Source: Lelliottia nimipressuralis (lineage in GTDB: Bacteria > Pseudomonadota > Gammaproteobacteria > Enterobacterales > Enterobacteriaceae). Taken from it: a stretch of DNA of 64,000 nucleotides. A model generated the notes under the pieces. The model had not been told where the DNA came from and did no database searches. It saw nothing but the letters and a program-made list of their open reading frames with translations. Location of the stretch: assembly GCF_004402045.1 (NCBI RefSeq), contig NZ_SOMG01000030.1, positions 930,001-994,000 of the forward strand. Direction: 5' to 3'. The translations under genes and the position numbers were made by a program. Positions 20,328-30,680 of the stretch are shown here, piece by piece (the first letter of the stretch is position 1; every line of letters begins with the position of its first letter).

Positions 20328-20468
20328 TTAACCCCAATATTTCCAGGCCAGGAGAGCAACTGCCACCCAAAACAGGGCGGAGACGAGAAAGACCGCCAGC
20401 CAGGCTTTACGCTTGAGCGCAGGATCCCTTTGCGGTTCTTCACTTCCTGAAGGCATTGCTAACCTCAT
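20328..20468 (-). CDS. ymiA: YmiA small membrane protein
   Basis: 46 aa: a polar head (MRLAMPSGSEEPQRDPALKR) and one hydrophobic helix (AWLAVFLVSALFWVAVALLA) ending in WKYWG. This matches E. coli YmiA in length and nearly all of its sequence. It is the first gene of a ymiA-yciX pair between cysB and acnA. Function unknown; likely inner membrane. Confidence 0.82.
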   Translation of the reverse strand: MRLAMPSGSEEPQRDPALKRKAWLAVFLVSALFWVAVALLAWKYWG

Positions 20469-20804
20469 ACAATCGATATCGCTTATCATTTAGGACCAAA
20501 CAATTGGTACAATTAATCATCTGTTGAGATAAATCCTAAAGAAACTTTAGCCGAAAAGCCAGTGAATTTACGCACCGGAACCCAGGAAATATTCATTCTT
20601 TTGACCAGAAATAAATAATTGAAAAGAAAAATTTGCGTAGCCGTTAATTAGTTTCTACTTTTGTCGCCAATTCACGACATTATAACCACACCAATTAAAA
20701 GGGTACTGACATTATATGGCAGGAAGCGTAGATGAAGATAATTCTAATTTAGCTTTGAGGCGATATTTCGGTATCTTTCCGTGAGGGAAAGATACCGGAT
20801 GTGA
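20469..20804. other. AT-rich intergenic region ymiA to cysB
   Basis: 336 bases without a convincing gene. It holds the upstream region of ymiA and, at its right end, the cysB terminator hairpin. A 22-codon plus-strand frame at 20716 is not supported. Confidence 0.4.
20769..20797 (-). terminator. Terminator-like hairpin after cysB
   Basis: A 12-bp stem CGGTATCTTTCC / GGAAAGATACCG lies just downstream of cysB. There is no long T run, so termination may be weak or the hairpin may mainly protect the 3' end. Confidence 0.55.
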
Positions 20805-21794
<990 letters not shown>

Positions 21795-21910
21795 TTAGCG
21801 CACGCGGTCAATCGCTTAAGACGATTTAATAATAAAAAACAGGTTAACTATAACCACTATATCATTTATAGCCTGACTGTATAGTACGGAACAAAAAATA
21901 ATAACAAGGC

Positions 21911-21941
21911 AATAAAAAAGGGCCGGAAATCCGGCCCTTTT
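21911..21941 (-). terminator. topA terminator
   Basis: A perfect 11-bp stem AAAAGGGCCGG / CCGGCCCTTTT is followed on the minus strand by TTATTGCC. It lies directly after the topA stop. Confidence 0.85.
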
Positions 21942-21966
21942 ACAGGTAAGTTACGGTAAGGGAAGA

Positions 21967-24564
21967 TTATTTCTTGCCTTCAACCCATTTGCCATCGACA
22001 AAGAAGGCGGACCATCCGGTCGCTTTACCCTCTTTTTCCGCCGCAACATACTGCTGCTTGGTTTTACGGCTAAAACGTACCACGGTTTTGTTACCTTCCG
22101 GATCCTGCTGTGGCGCATCGGCCAGATAACGCAGTTTCTCAGGCAGACGATCGCGGAAACGATGCAATTCTTCGACCAGCGGCGCACGCGTTTCACGCGA
22201 TTTCGGGAAGGTGTTGGCGGCCAGGAAGACACCCGCAGCGCCGTCACGCAGCACGAAGTACGCGTCGGATTTCTCACACGGTAATTCCGGCAGCGGAACC
22301 GGATCTTCCTTCGGTGGAGCCACTTCACCGTTACGCAGAATTTTACGTGTGTTTTTACACTCGTCGTTGGTGCATGCCATGTACTTACCGAAACGCCCCA
22401 TTTTCAGGTGCATTTCAGAACCACACTTCTCGCACTCCACAATCGGGCCGTCATAGCCTTTAATGCGGAACTCACCCTCTTCAATCTCATACCCGTCACA
22501 CGTTGGGTTATTACCACACACGTGCAGTTTACGTTTTGGATCGATCAGGTAGCTGTCCATTGCCGTGCCGCATTTTTTGCAGCGGCGTTTGGCGCGCAGA
22601 GCGTTTGTTTCCGCATCGTCACCTTCCAGCACGTTGAGAACTTCATTCTCAGGCACCAGGTTGATGGTGGTTTTGCAGCGCTCTTTTGGCGACAGCGCGT
22701 AGCCGGAGCAACCGAGGAAAACACCCGTCGTGGCAGTACGGATCCCCATCTTGCGGCCACAGGTTGGGCAATCGATGCTGGTCAGTACCATCTGGTTAGG
22801 CAGCATGCCGCCCTCTTCAGGATCTTTCTCCGCTTTTTCAAGCTGGTCGGTAAAGTCGCTAAAGAAGCTATCGAGTACTTTTTTCCATTCCGCCTGATGG
22901 CTGGCAACCTGGTCGAGGCTGTCTTCCATTTGCGCGGTGAAATCGTAGTTCATCAACTCGCGGAAGTTCGCTTCCAGACGGTCGGTGACGATCTCACCCA
23001 TTTTTTCCGCATAGAAACGGCGGTTTTCAACGCGTACGTAGCCACGGTCCTGAATTGTCGAGATGATGGACGCGTAGGTAGACGGACGACCGATACCGCG
23101 TTTTTCCAGCTCTTTAACCAGTGAGGCTTCACTGAAACGTGCTGGCGGCTTGGTGAAGTGCTGCGCCGGAACCAGATCGACAAGCGACAACTCGTCACCT
23201 TTGTTTACCGCAGGCAGCGTTCTGTCTTCATCGCCTTTACGCAGCGCAGGCATCACTTTCGTCCAGCCGTCGAAACGCAGGATACGACCGCGCGCCTTGA
23301 GACGGAAATCGCCCGCACCAACGGTCAGCGTGGTGGAGTCGTACTGCGCTGGCGTCATCTGACACGCTACGAACTGGCGCCAGATCAGCTGATACAGCTT
23401 CTGGGCGTCGGCTTCCATATCTTTCAGCGATTCGGCTAACACAGAGACATCAGAAGGACGAATCGCTTCGTGCGCTTCCTGAGAATTCTCTTTACTGGCG
23501 AACTGGTTGGCATTTTCCGGCAGGTATTTCTTACCGAAATTGTCACCAATATAGCCACGCACCATGTTGACCGCATCCTGGCTCAGGTTAGTTGAGTCAG
23601 TACGCATATAGGTGATGTAACCCGCTTCATACAAGCGCTGGGCCATCATCATCGTTTTCTTCACGCCATAGCCCAGACGCGTGCTTGCAGCCTGTTGCAG
23701 CGTAGAGGTAATAAACGGCGCACCAGGCTTACTGCTGGTCGGTTTGTCTTCTCGTTCCAGAACCTGGTAGCGTGCTTTTTCAAGCAATGCTACGGCGGCC
23801 ATAGTCTGGTCGCGGTTTTCTGGACGGAAAGGCTTGTCGTTCTGGTGACTTACCTGCAGCGGCAGAGCGTCACCGCCCGGCGTAGTCACGTTGGCGTCGA
23901 CTTCCCAGAACTCTTCCGGCACGAAGGCTTTAATTTCGCGTTCACGCTCAACGACGAGACGCACAGCGACGGATTGCACACGGCCTGCGGACAGCCCACG
24001 GGCAATCTTCTTCCACAACAGTGGAGAGACCATATAGCCCACAACGCGGTCCATAAAGCGACGCGCCTGCTGTGCGTTTACACGGTCGATATTCAGCTCG
24101 CCCGGCTTCTCAAAAGCCTGACGAATCGCATTCTTCGTAATTTCGTTAAACACTACACGGCTGTAGCGTTTGTCATCGCCACCGATCACTTCCCGCAGGT
24201 GCCACGCAATGGCTTCCCCTTCGCGGTCAAGGTCGGTTGCGAGATAGATGTGGTCTGCTTTTTCAGCAAGCTGCTTCAGCTCGTTAACGACTTTTTCTTT
24301 CCCGGGCAGCACTTCATATTGTGCATCCCAGTTATGCCATGGGTTAACACCCATGCGGTTGACAAGCGCGCTACGTTCATCCTTTTTAGGCTTTTTAGCC
24401 CCTTTGGTGGAGGTAGAGTCTGCGCTCTTTTTGCTGGCTGAGCCACTGGTCGGCAAATCGCGGATATGACCGACGCTGGACTTAACCACGTAGTCATTAC
24501 CCAGATACTTATTGATCGTTTTGGCTTTTGCCGGGGACTCAACGATGACGAGAGCTTTACCCAT
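21967..24564 (-). CDS. topA: DNA topoisomerase I
   Basis: 865 aa from the ATG at 24564 ([15 protein letters not shown]), identical in length to E. coli; an in-frame ATG two codons earlier is ignored. It relaxes negative supercoils. Order: TOPRIM domain (about 1-155; [14 protein letters not shown]), the gate domains with catalytic Tyr319 (YITYMRTDS), then three four-cysteine zinc ribbons (about 597-735; CPTCGRK, CKKCGTA, CEKCGSE) and a C-terminal single-strand-binding region. Confidence 0.98.
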   Translation of the reverse strand: MGKALVIVESPAKAKTINKYLGNDYVVKSSVGHIRDLPTSGSASKKSADSTSTKGAKKPKKDERSALVNRMGVNPWHNWDAQYEVLPGKEKVVNELKQLAEKADHIYLATDLDREGEAIAWHLREVIGGDDKRYSRVVFNEITKNAIRQAFEKPGELNIDRVNAQQARRFMDRVVGYMVSPLLWKKIARGLSAGRVQSVAVRLVVEREREIKAFVPEEFWEVDANVTTPGGDALPLQVSHQNDKPFRPENRDQTMAAVALLEKARYQVLEREDKPTSSKPGAPFITSTLQQAASTRLGYGVKKTMMMAQRLYEAGYITYMRTDSTNLSQDAVNMVRGYIGDNFGKKYLPENANQFASKENSQEAHEAIRPSDVSVLAESLKDMEADAQKLYQLIWRQFVACQMTPAQYDSTTLTVGAGDFRLKARGRILRFDGWTKVMPALRKGDEDRTLPAVNKGDELSLVDLVPAQHFTKPPARFSEASLVKELEKRGIGRPSTYASIISTIQDRGYVRVENRRFYAEKMGEIVTDRLEANFRELMNYDFTAQMEDSLDQVASHQAEWKKVLDSFFSDFTDQLEKAEKDPEEGGMLPNQMVLTSIDCPTCGRKMGIRTATTGVFLGCSGYALSPKERCKTTINLVPENEVLNVLEGDDAETNALRAKRRCKKCGTAMDSYLIDPKRKLHVCGNNPTCDGYEIEEGEFRIKGYDGPIVECEKCGSEMHLKMGRFGKYMACTNDECKNTRKILRNGEVAPPKEDPVPLPELPCEKSDAYFVLRDGAAGVFLAANTFPKSRETRAPLVEELHRFRDRLPEKLRYLADAPQQDPEGNKTVVRFSRKTKQQYVAAEKEGKATGWSAFFVDGKWVEGKK

Positions 24565-24909
24565 ATTCACCTTTACCTAATTTAATTCTTCCAGGAATAC
24601 GCCGCACGTTGATTTCCCTTCCTCTGACGACGAGCCAATGATATTGCGACTGCGTCAGGAGATATCAACCCCTTTGTCTTACTGAGCGTCAAACAAAAAA
24701 CGCCCAGGTGATTGAGTTTTCGGGTATTTTTCTCACATCTCGTGTAATTCGTGACGAATTCCAGGTCGAATGTCAAGCAATTCTGTTGCCAGAATGACGA
24801 AAGCGCACACTCTACCTGATAAAATTCGTTACGCAACTTTATTAGCATGCAAAAGCAAAACCTGCCAGCCAGGCCCCGTTACCTTAACCCCTCACATTAC
24901 AGGGAAAAT
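24565..24909. other. Divergent regulatory region topA / yciN
   Basis: About 350 bases between divergent genes with no gene of their own. E. coli topA has several promoters here, including heat-shock and supercoiling-sensitive ones, but I cannot place them individually. The AGGTGAAT just before the topA ATG is its ribosome binding site. Confidence 0.4.
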
Positions 24910-24938
24910 TTGCCCCCAAAGCGCCCTCGGCGTAGACT
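24910..24938 (+). promoter_or_regulatory. Probable yciN promoter
   Basis: TTGCCC at 24910-24915 and TAGACT at 24933-24938 are separated by exactly 17 bases and lie just upstream of the yciN ribosome binding site (AAGGAGTGG). Confidence 0.45.
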
Positions 24939-24963
24939 ATTGTCACTGTTTAAGGAGTGGATT

Positions 24964-25215
24964 ATGCAGAATACGACCCAACCTATTGACCGAGCCTCTC
25001 TGCTTATTGAAGCAAACAAGCTTATCCGTGACCATGAAGATACACTGGCGGGCATTGAAGCCACCGGCGTAGAGCAGCGTAATGGCGTGCTGATTTTCAG
25101 CGGCGAATACTTCCTTGACGAGCAGGGGTTACCAACCCCGAAAAGCACCGCCGTGTTTAACATGTTTAAATACCTGGCACATACGCTTTCAGAGAAATAT
25201 CACCTGGTCGATTAA
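24964..25215 (+). CDS. yciN: YciN protein (DUF2498)
   Basis: 83 aa from the ATG at 24964, which follows an excellent AAGGAG. The frame is open upstream, but only this start matches E. coli YciN in length. It is a small soluble protein with the conserved core [19 protein letters not shown] and [13 protein letters not shown]. Function unknown. It ends in a strong terminator. Confidence 0.93.
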   Translation: MQNTTQPIDRASLLIEANKLIRDHEDTLAGIEATGVEQRNGVLIFSGEYFLDEQGLPTPKSTAVFNMFKYLAHTLSEKYHLVD

Positions 25216-25218
25216 TGT

Positions 25219-25250
25219 AAAACGCGAGGCAAATGCCTCGCGTTTTTGTT
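25219..25250. terminator. Terminator between yciN and sohB
   Basis: An 11-bp stem AACGCGAGGCA / TGCCTCGCGTT is followed by TTTGTTT. It lies between the convergent genes. Confidence 0.88.
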
Positions 25251-26296
25251 TACAGCAGCGGTTTTTGTCCGCGTTGTAGCCAGCGGAGCAGCAGGCGGTC
25301 CGCACTCTCTGCCGCACTGTTGGTAAAGCGGTCAAGCAGTCGCTTACGCTGGGTAAAGCGTACACCAACCAGCTCCCGGCCTTCCATCAGGTTGAGCAGC
25401 AGGTCGTCGCTGGTCCCGACTTCATCCACCAGCCCTTTTTCCTGAGCCTGAACCCCATACCAGTGCTCACCTGTCGCGACCTGTTCGATATCGAGCGTCG
25501 GGCGCATCCGGTGCACAAAGTCTTTAAAGAGGTGATGCGTTTCGTTGAGGTCTTCACGGAATTTTTGGCGTCCTTCTTCCGTATTTTCCCCCAGCAGCGT
25601 CAGGGTGCGTTTGTACTGACCCGCCGTGTGAAGTTCGATATCAATCTCTTTATTTTTCAGGAAGCGGTTAAAATTCGGTATTTGTGCGACCACGCCGATT
25701 GAGCCAATAATAGAGAACGGCGCGGCAACAATTTTGTCCGCCACGCAGGCCATCATATAGCCCCCGCTCGCCGCCACTTTATCCACGGCAACGGTCAGCG
25801 GAATCTGTTTTTCACGCAGGCGCTGCAGCTGTGAGGCGGCCAGCCCATAACCGTGAACCACACCGCCGGGGCTTTCAAGACGCACGACAACCTGATCCTG
25901 CGGTGTCGCCACGGACAGAACGGCGGTGACCTCTTCCCGCAGAGAGGACACTTCATGCGCATCCATACTGCCTTTAAAATCGAGCACATAGACGCGTGGC
26001 GTCACCTTATCCTGTGGGGCATTGAGCTTCGCTTTTGCCTTTGCCGCTTTGGCTTCCTGTTTATGCTTTTTCTTCTGCGCTTTCAGCCACAGTTTGTGTT
26101 GATGACTATCAAGCAGCGCCAGAGACATCTCTTCCTGCATCTCTTTATACTGCTCGCTCAGGCGGGTAATGCGTAACTCCCCACGCTGACGCTTGCGCTG
26201 CGTCAGGTTGACAATCAGAACGGCAATCACCGCAATGGCAATCACCACCGTCGCGATTTTGGCCAAAAACAACCCATATTGAGAAAGTAATTCCAC
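25250..26296 (-). CDS. sohB: SohB, S49-family inner-membrane peptidase
   Basis: 348 aa from a GTG at 26296; another GTG at 26305 is in frame but overlaps the AAGGTGG that serves as ribosome binding site. Order: an N-terminal membrane helix (about 8-30), a lysine-rich coiled region (about 45-95), and an S49 (SppA-like) protease domain with Ser177 in AASGGYMMA and Lys229 in GQYKRTLT as the expected Ser-Lys pair. Multicopy sohB suppresses a degP mutation in E. coli; its natural substrates are not known. Confidence 0.94.
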   Translation of the reverse strand: MELLSQYGLFLAKIATVVIAIAVIAVLIVNLTQRKRQRGELRITRLSEQYKEMQEEMSLALLDSHQHKLWLKAQKKKHKQEAKAAKAKAKLNAPQDKVTPRVYVLDFKGSMDAHEVSSLREEVTAVLSVATPQDQVVVRLESPGGVVHGYGLAASQLQRLREKQIPLTVAVDKVAASGGYMMACVADKIVAAPFSIIGSIGVVAQIPNFNRFLKNKEIDIELHTAGQYKRTLTLLGENTEEGRQKFREDLNETHHLFKDFVHRMRPTLDIEQVATGEHWYGVQAQEKGLVDEVGTSDDLLLNLMEGRELVGVRFTQRKRLLDRFTNSAAESADRLLLRWLQRGQKPLL

Positions 26297-26547
26297 GCGT
26301 TCCACCTTGATTTAACCACGAATCTTTCACGGCAGTGTACAACAGCCCTGCCCATGCGTCTCGCTCGTGACATTACCTCTGCGAGCCGCCTTCAGGAATC
26401 CCCGTTGTGTAGTTTAAATATTTGCAAATTGTTAATTTTACAGGAAAGCGTCCTGTAGACTGATTGAATTCTCATGCTAATTCGGGCATAAAGCCGAAAA
26501 GTCATCATGAAGGCGTCACTGCGTTACCGGGCGTCTGAGGAGTCACC

Positions 26548-27309
26548 GTGCATTATCAACCGCAAAAAAATCTGCTGCAAAACCGGATCATTCTTGTCAC
26601 CGGTGCCAGCGATGGGATTGGCCGCGAGGCAGCCCTGACATACGCCGAGTACGGCGCGAACGTTATTCTGATGGGACGCAACGAAGAAAAACTGAAAAGC
26701 GTCGCTCAGGAGATTGAAGCCGCCTGCGGCACGCCGGCCCCGTGGTATACGCTCGATTTACTTACCTGCACGCCCGCGGAGTGCCAGGAATTAGCCCGGC
26801 GCATCAGCGCCCATTATCCACGGCTCGACGGCGTGCTGCATAACGCTGGTTTGCTTGGAGAGGTGCGCCCGATGGATGAACAGGATCCTGAACTCTGGCA
26901 GCAGGTGATGCAGGTCAACGTCAACGGCACGTTTTTCCTCACACAGGCATTGCTTCCTTTATTACTTAATTCCGAGTCAGGGTCCCTGGTCTTTACCTCC
27001 TCCAGCGTCGGCCGTGAAGGACGCGCAAACTGGGGAGCTTATGCCGTATCAAAATTCGCGACCGAAGGCATGATGCAGGTGCTGGCGGAGGAGTATCAGA
27101 GCCGCCATCTTCGCGTGAACTGCATTAACCCAGGCGGTACGCGCACCAAAATGCGCGCCAGCGCGTTCCCGAGCGAAGATCCGCAGAAACTCAAAACCCC
27201 GGCAGACATTATGCCGCTCTATCTCTGGCTAATGGGCGATGACAGCCGCCGCAAAACCGGGATGACCTTTGACGCCCAGCCGGGTCGTAAACCAGGAATT
27301 TCGCAATGA
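26548..27309 (+). CDS. yciK: YciK, short-chain dehydrogenase/reductase
   Basis: 253 aa. It has the SDR cofactor motif TGASDGIG near residue 19, the NAG motif (LHNAGLLGE) and the catalytic YAVSK. E. coli YciK is the orthologue; its substrate is not established. The last four bases overlap the btuR start (ATGA), so it is coupled to cobalamin adenosyltransferase as in E. coli. Confidence 0.94.
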   Translation: MHYQPQKNLLQNRIILVTGASDGIGREAALTYAEYGANVILMGRNEEKLKSVAQEIEAACGTPAPWYTLDLLTCTPAECQELARRISAHYPRLDGVLHNAGLLGEVRPMDEQDPELWQQVMQVNVNGTFFLTQALLPLLLNSESGSLVFTSSSVGREGRANWGAYAVSKFATEGMMQVLAEEYQSRHLRVNCINPGGTRTKMRASAFPSEDPQKLKTPADIMPLYLWLMGDDSRRKTGMTFDAQPGRKPGISQ

Positions 27310-27896
27310 GTGAAGAACGTCATCAGCAGCGCCAGCAGCGTCTGAAAGAACAGGTCGATGCACGCGTCGCGGCAGCGCAGGACGAGCGTGGGATCGTCAT
27401 CGTGTTTACCGGCAACGGCAAAGGGAAAACCACCGCCGCGTTTGGTACCGCCACCCGCGCGGTCGGGCATGGGCAGAAAGTCGGCGTTATCCAGTTTATC
27501 AAAGGCGAATGGCCCAACGGCGAGCGAAATTTACTTGAGCCTCACGGCGTTGAGTTTCAGGTGATGGCAACTGGATTTACGTGGAATACGCAGAACCGGG
27601 AAACCGATACCGCAGCCTGTCTCGCCGTCTGGGAGCACGCCAAAAGAATGCTGGCCGATCCCTCTCTGAATATGGTTCTGCTGGATGAGCTCACGTATAT
27701 GGTCGCCTACGACTATCTACCGCTGGAAGCCGTGCTGACTGCCCTGCAGAGCCGCCCTGCGCACCAGACGGTTATCGTCACAGGACGCGGGTGTCATCGG
27801 GATATTCTGGCGCTGGCAGATACCGTTAGCGAGCTGCGTCCGGTTAAACATGCCTTTGATGCGGGTATCAAAGCGCAAATCGGGATTGATTACTAA
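27306..27896 (+). CDS. btuR: Cob(I)alamin adenosyltransferase
   Basis: 196 aa of the CobA/BtuR type, matching the E. coli length. It has the P-loop GNGKGKTTAAFG and the conserved VLLDELTYMV. It transfers the adenosyl group of ATP to cobalt to make adenosylcobalamin from imported corrinoids. It overlaps the end of yciK by four bases. Confidence 0.96.
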   Translation: MSEERHQQRQQRLKEQVDARVAAAQDERGIVIVFTGNGKGKTTAAFGTATRAVGHGQKVGVIQFIKGEWPNGERNLLEPHGVEFQVMATGFTWNTQNRETDTAACLAVWEHAKRMLADPSLNMVLLDELTYMVAYDYLPLEAVLTALQSRPAHQTVIVTGRGCHRDILALADTVSELRPVKHAFDAGIKAQIGIDY

Positions 27897-27900
27897 AAAA

Positions 27901-27933
27901 AAGCCCGGTCAATAAGACCGGGCTTCTGTTTTT
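27901..27933. terminator. Bidirectional terminator btuR / rluB
   Basis: A perfect 10-bp stem AAGCCCGGTC / GACCGGGCTT is flanked by CTGTTTTT on one side and a run of A (T on the minus strand) on the other. It sits between the convergent genes. Confidence 0.9.
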
Positions 27934-28807
27934 AACCGTTGTTATTACGGCTGCCGGAGCGGCGGTTGCTGCTCACCTGGCTGTGACGCTTCACCGCGCG
28001 ACGGATCTGATTCGCCTTCATTCGACGACGATCTTTCTCCACAGCCACTTTAGAGGTGGTTTCTGGCGTCAGGCCAACCAGCTCGCGCAGATAGTTGGTT
28101 TGCGTCAGATCCAGTTCGGTATAGCCACCACGCGGCAAACCTTTTGGCAGCAGAATGTCACCGTAGCGTACGCGGATCAGACGGCTAACCTGGACGCCAA
28201 CTGCTTCCCAAAGACGACGCACCTCGCGGTTACGGCCTTCGGTCAACGTCACGTTGTACCACTGGTTAATACCTTCCCCACCGGTAAATTTGATGGTTTT
28301 GAACGCCGCAGGACCGTCTTCCAGTTGAACGCCGCGCGACAGATCGCGCAGTTTATTCTCATCAACCTGGCCAAATACACGCACAGCGTATTCACGTTCC
28401 ACTTCACGGCTTGGGTGCATCAGACGGTTTGCCAGTTCACCATCGGTGGTAAACAGCAGCAGACCGCAGGTGTTCACGTCCAGACGACCTACGGCAATCC
28501 AGCGAGCGCCACGCAGTTTAGGCAGACGGTCAAACACCGTCGGACGACCTTCCGGGTCGTTGCGGGTGCACAGCTCGCCTTCCGGCTTGTAGTAAGCCAG
28601 CACGCGGCAGATCTGCTCAGCGGATTCTTTCACGGAGATAAGATGACCGTCGATGCGGATCTTCAGCCCCGGTACGATTTCAACGCGGTCACCAAGCGTG
28701 GCGATTTTACCGTCCACACTCACGCGGCCCGCTTCAATAATGGCTTCGATTTCACGGCGTGAACCGTGGCCGGCGCGCGCCAGCACTTTCTGTAACTTCT
28801 CGCTCAT
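27932..28807 (-). CDS. rluB: 23S rRNA pseudouridine(2605) synthase RluB
   Basis: 291 aa, the E. coli length. An N-terminal S4 RNA-binding domain (about 1-60) is followed by the RsuA-type catalytic domain with Asp110 in [17 protein letters not shown]. The C-terminal tail is basic and rich in Ser, Arg and Asn. RluB makes pseudouridine 2605 in 23S rRNA. In E. coli yciQ lies between yciO and rluB; here the two are separated by under 100 bases. Confidence 0.97.
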   Translation of the reverse strand: MSEKLQKVLARAGHGSRREIEAIIEAGRVSVDGKIATLGDRVEIVPGLKIRIDGHLISVKESAEQICRVLAYYKPEGELCTRNDPEGRPTVFDRLPKLRGARWIAVGRLDVNTCGLLLFTTDGELANRLMHPSREVEREYAVRVFGQVDENKLRDLSRGVQLEDGPAAFKTIKFTGGEGINQWYNVTLTEGRNREVRRLWEAVGVQVSRLIRVRYGDILLPKGLPRGGYTELDLTQTNYLRELVGLTPETTSKVAVEKDRRRMKANQIRRAVKRHSQVSSNRRSGSRNNNG

Positions 28808-28903
28808 TGAGCTTCCTCAGGTGTCGCCTTCACAGGCGTCGAATCAGGTCAAAACAGGGTCGGGCCCTGCTTTGATGGCCGCGTAGTATATCTGCTTATA
28901 CCT

Positions 28904-29524
28904 TTACAAGAAAGGCTTTACATCGCCCACGCCTTCACGAATCACTTCCGGGGCGTCTTCGGTTAAGTCGACGACGGTGGTCGGCTGCTGGCCGAGATAG
29001 CCGCCGTGAATAATCAGCTCCACCACCTTCTCCAGACGATCTTTGATCTCTTCTGGATCGGACTCGGTAAACTCACTTCCCGGCAGCATCAACGAGGTAG
29101 AGAGCATCGGTTCGCCGAGGGTTTCCAGCAGCGCCTGAGCAATCGGGTTCGACGGCACGCGCATGCCGATGGTTTTACGTTTTTCCTGCAACAGACGGCG
29201 CGGCACTTCCTTTGTCCCTTTCAGGATGAAGGTGTAATTACCCGGCGTGTTGTTTTTAATCAGGCGAAACGCCACGTTATCGACATAAGCGTAGGTCGAC
29301 AGCTCTGAGAGATCGCGACACATCAGGGTAAAATTATGGCCGTCCGGCAACTGGCGAATACGGCAAATGCGTTCCATCGCGCCTTTATCTTCAATTTTGC
29401 AGCCCAGCGCGTAGCCTGAATCGGTCGGGTAGACAATCACACCGCCTTTGCGGACGATCTCCACGGCCTGGTTAATCAGACGTGGCTGCGGGTTATCCGG
29501 ATGGATATAGAAAAACTGACTCAT
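28904..29524 (-). CDS. yciO: YciO, YrdC/Sua5-like protein
   Basis: 206 aa with the YrdC fold: GGVIVYPTDSGYALGCKIED near the N-terminus, and the RNA and nucleotide-binding segments KNNTPGNYTFIL and KRKTIGMRVPSNP. It is a paralogue of the threonylcarbamoyl-AMP synthase TsaC; in E. coli YciO does not normally replace TsaC and its role is unclear. It overlaps rnm by four bases. Confidence 0.94.
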   Translation of the reverse strand: MSQFFYIHPDNPQPRLINQAVEIVRKGGVIVYPTDSGYALGCKIEDKGAMERICRIRQLPDGHNFTLMCRDLSELSTYAYVDNVAFRLIKNNTPGNYTFILKGTKEVPRRLLQEKRKTIGMRVPSNPIAQALLETLGEPMLSTSLMLPGSEFTESDPEEIKDRLEKVVELIIHGGYLGQQPTTVVDLTEDAPEVIREGVGDVKPFL

Positions 29525-30402
29525 ACTTCCCTCTCTTCAATTTGCTGTGGCTGTTCCCAGAGCTGCCAGACCGGCTCGACGCCAGCGGGCAGCCAGAGCT
29601 TGCGCCCCAGTTCAATCCAGGCGCAGGGCTGATGGAAATCAGACCCTTGTGACCCAAGCAGGCCAAACTGGCGGGCATAGGTCGCGAGCTGTGCGCGCTC
29701 ATTGGGCGCCTGCTGACACTGGGCGACTTCCATCGCCTCACCGCCACATTCGGCAAAGTGTGCCAACAGTCTTTTCAGCCATTTAGCAGAAAGATTATAC
29801 CGTCCCGGATGGGCCAGCACGGCCTTACCGCCAGAATGATGAATGACATCAATAGCTTGTTTTATTGTACACCACTGTGGCGGAACGTATCCGGTTTTCC
29901 CCCGTGCCAGATACTTTTTAAAGACGTCCGCCATGGTCGTTGCTTTACCCGCTTCAACCAGAAAACGGGCGAAATGACCGCGAGTAACAGCCCCGCCGTT
30001 CGCCAGCTTTTGCGCACCTTCCAGCGCGCCCGGAATATGCGCCTTTTCCAGACGCTCACCGATCATCTCGGCGCGCTGATTGCGGCGCGTTTTTTGTTCT
30101 TGCAAAAAGGCACGAAGTGCCGGATGTTCTATATCGATATTCAGGCCAACAATATGAATTTCGTGGTTTTCCCAGAGGGTTGATATCTCGACGCCGGGTA
30201 TCAGATTCAGCGTCAGCCCGCTGCGGGCAATTTCGGCGCGCGCCGCCGGAATGGCATCTGTCGTATCGTGATCGGTTATCGCCAGCGTACCGACGCGCAT
30301 TTCAACGGCGCGATGGACCAGATCTTCGGGTGTCAGCAGGCCGTCAGAGGCCTGAGTATGGCTGTGTAAATCATAAATAATGGCGTAGGTGGTATCGCTC
30401 AA
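29521..30402 (-). CDS. rnm: RNase AM (YciV), PHP-family 5'-3' exonuclease
   Basis: 293 aa from a TTG at 30402, which has GGGAAG six bases upstream and matches the E. coli start (SDTTYAIIYDLHSHT); an ATG at 30414 would add four residues. It is a PHP metal-dependent phosphoesterase with DLHSHTQASDG, ITDHDTTDA, EISTLW.NHEIHI and GSDFHQP. E. coli RNase AM trims 5' ends of 23S, 16S and 5S rRNA and also hydrolyses 3',5'-pAp. It is divergent from the trp operon. Confidence 0.95.
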   Translation of the reverse strand: MSDTTYAIIYDLHSHTQASDGLLTPEDLVHRAVEMRVGTLAITDHDTTDAIPAARAEIARSGLTLNLIPGVEISTLWENHEIHIVGLNIDIEHPALRAFLQEQKTRRNQRAEMIGERLEKAHIPGALEGAQKLANGGAVTRGHFARFLVEAGKATTMADVFKKYLARGKTGYVPPQWCTIKQAIDVIHHSGGKAVLAHPGRYNLSAKWLKRLLAHFAECGGEAMEVAQCQQAPNERAQLATYARQFGLLGSQGSDFHQPCAWIELGRKLWLPAGVEPVWQLWEQPQQIEEREV

Positions 30403-30478
30403 AGCACTTCCCATAACAGGTTGGAGACATCCGAAACCACTATGATACCGACTTACGTTGAAATTCTGAAATCAAGGG

Positions 30479-30513
30479 TTGACAATACGCCATCGAACTA
30501 GTTAACTAGTACG
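30479..30513 (+). promoter_or_regulatory. trp promoter and operator
   Basis: TTGACA at 30479-30484 and TTAACT at 30502-30507 are 17 bases apart. The palindrome CGAACTAGTTAACTAGTACG (30494-30513) covers the -10 and is the classical TrpR operator. Confidence 0.95.
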
Positions 30514-30541
30514 CAAGTTCACACGAGAAAGGTATCTGAAA

Positions 30542-30586
30542 ATGACAGCACATTTCACTCTGCACGGTTGGTGGCGTACTTCCTGA
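30542..30586 (+). CDS. trpL: trp leader peptide
   Basis: 14-codon peptide MTAHFTLHGWWRTS with the tandem tryptophan codons used to sense charged tRNA-Trp. It is preceded by GAGAAAGG and followed by the attenuator stems. Confidence 0.96.
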   Translation: MTAHFTLHGWWRTS

Positions 30587-30658
30587 TCTTCGGGCAGTGT
30601 CACACGTCTGCGAAATGCAAACAGATACCCAGCCCGCTACCAAGCGGGCTTTTTTTTG
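30587..30658 (+). terminator. trp attenuator
   Basis: The terminator hairpin AGCCCGCT, loop ACCA, AGCGGGCT (30631-30650) is followed by eight T residues. The upstream segment, including GTCACACGTCTGCG, can pair alternatively, as in E. coli. Confidence 0.93.
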
Positions 30659-30680
30659 AACAGAAAATGAGAACAAAATA

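Noticed and set aside
20716-20784. 22-codon plus-strand frame before cysB
   Set aside because: Runs into the cysB terminator hairpin, has no clear ribosome site, and no relatives are known to me.
24847-24963. N-terminal extension of yciN
   Set aside because: It covers the promoter and ribosome site; the 83-aa form matches the family.
30494-30513. Palindrome upstream of trpL as a novel element
   Set aside because: It is the well-known TrpR operator.
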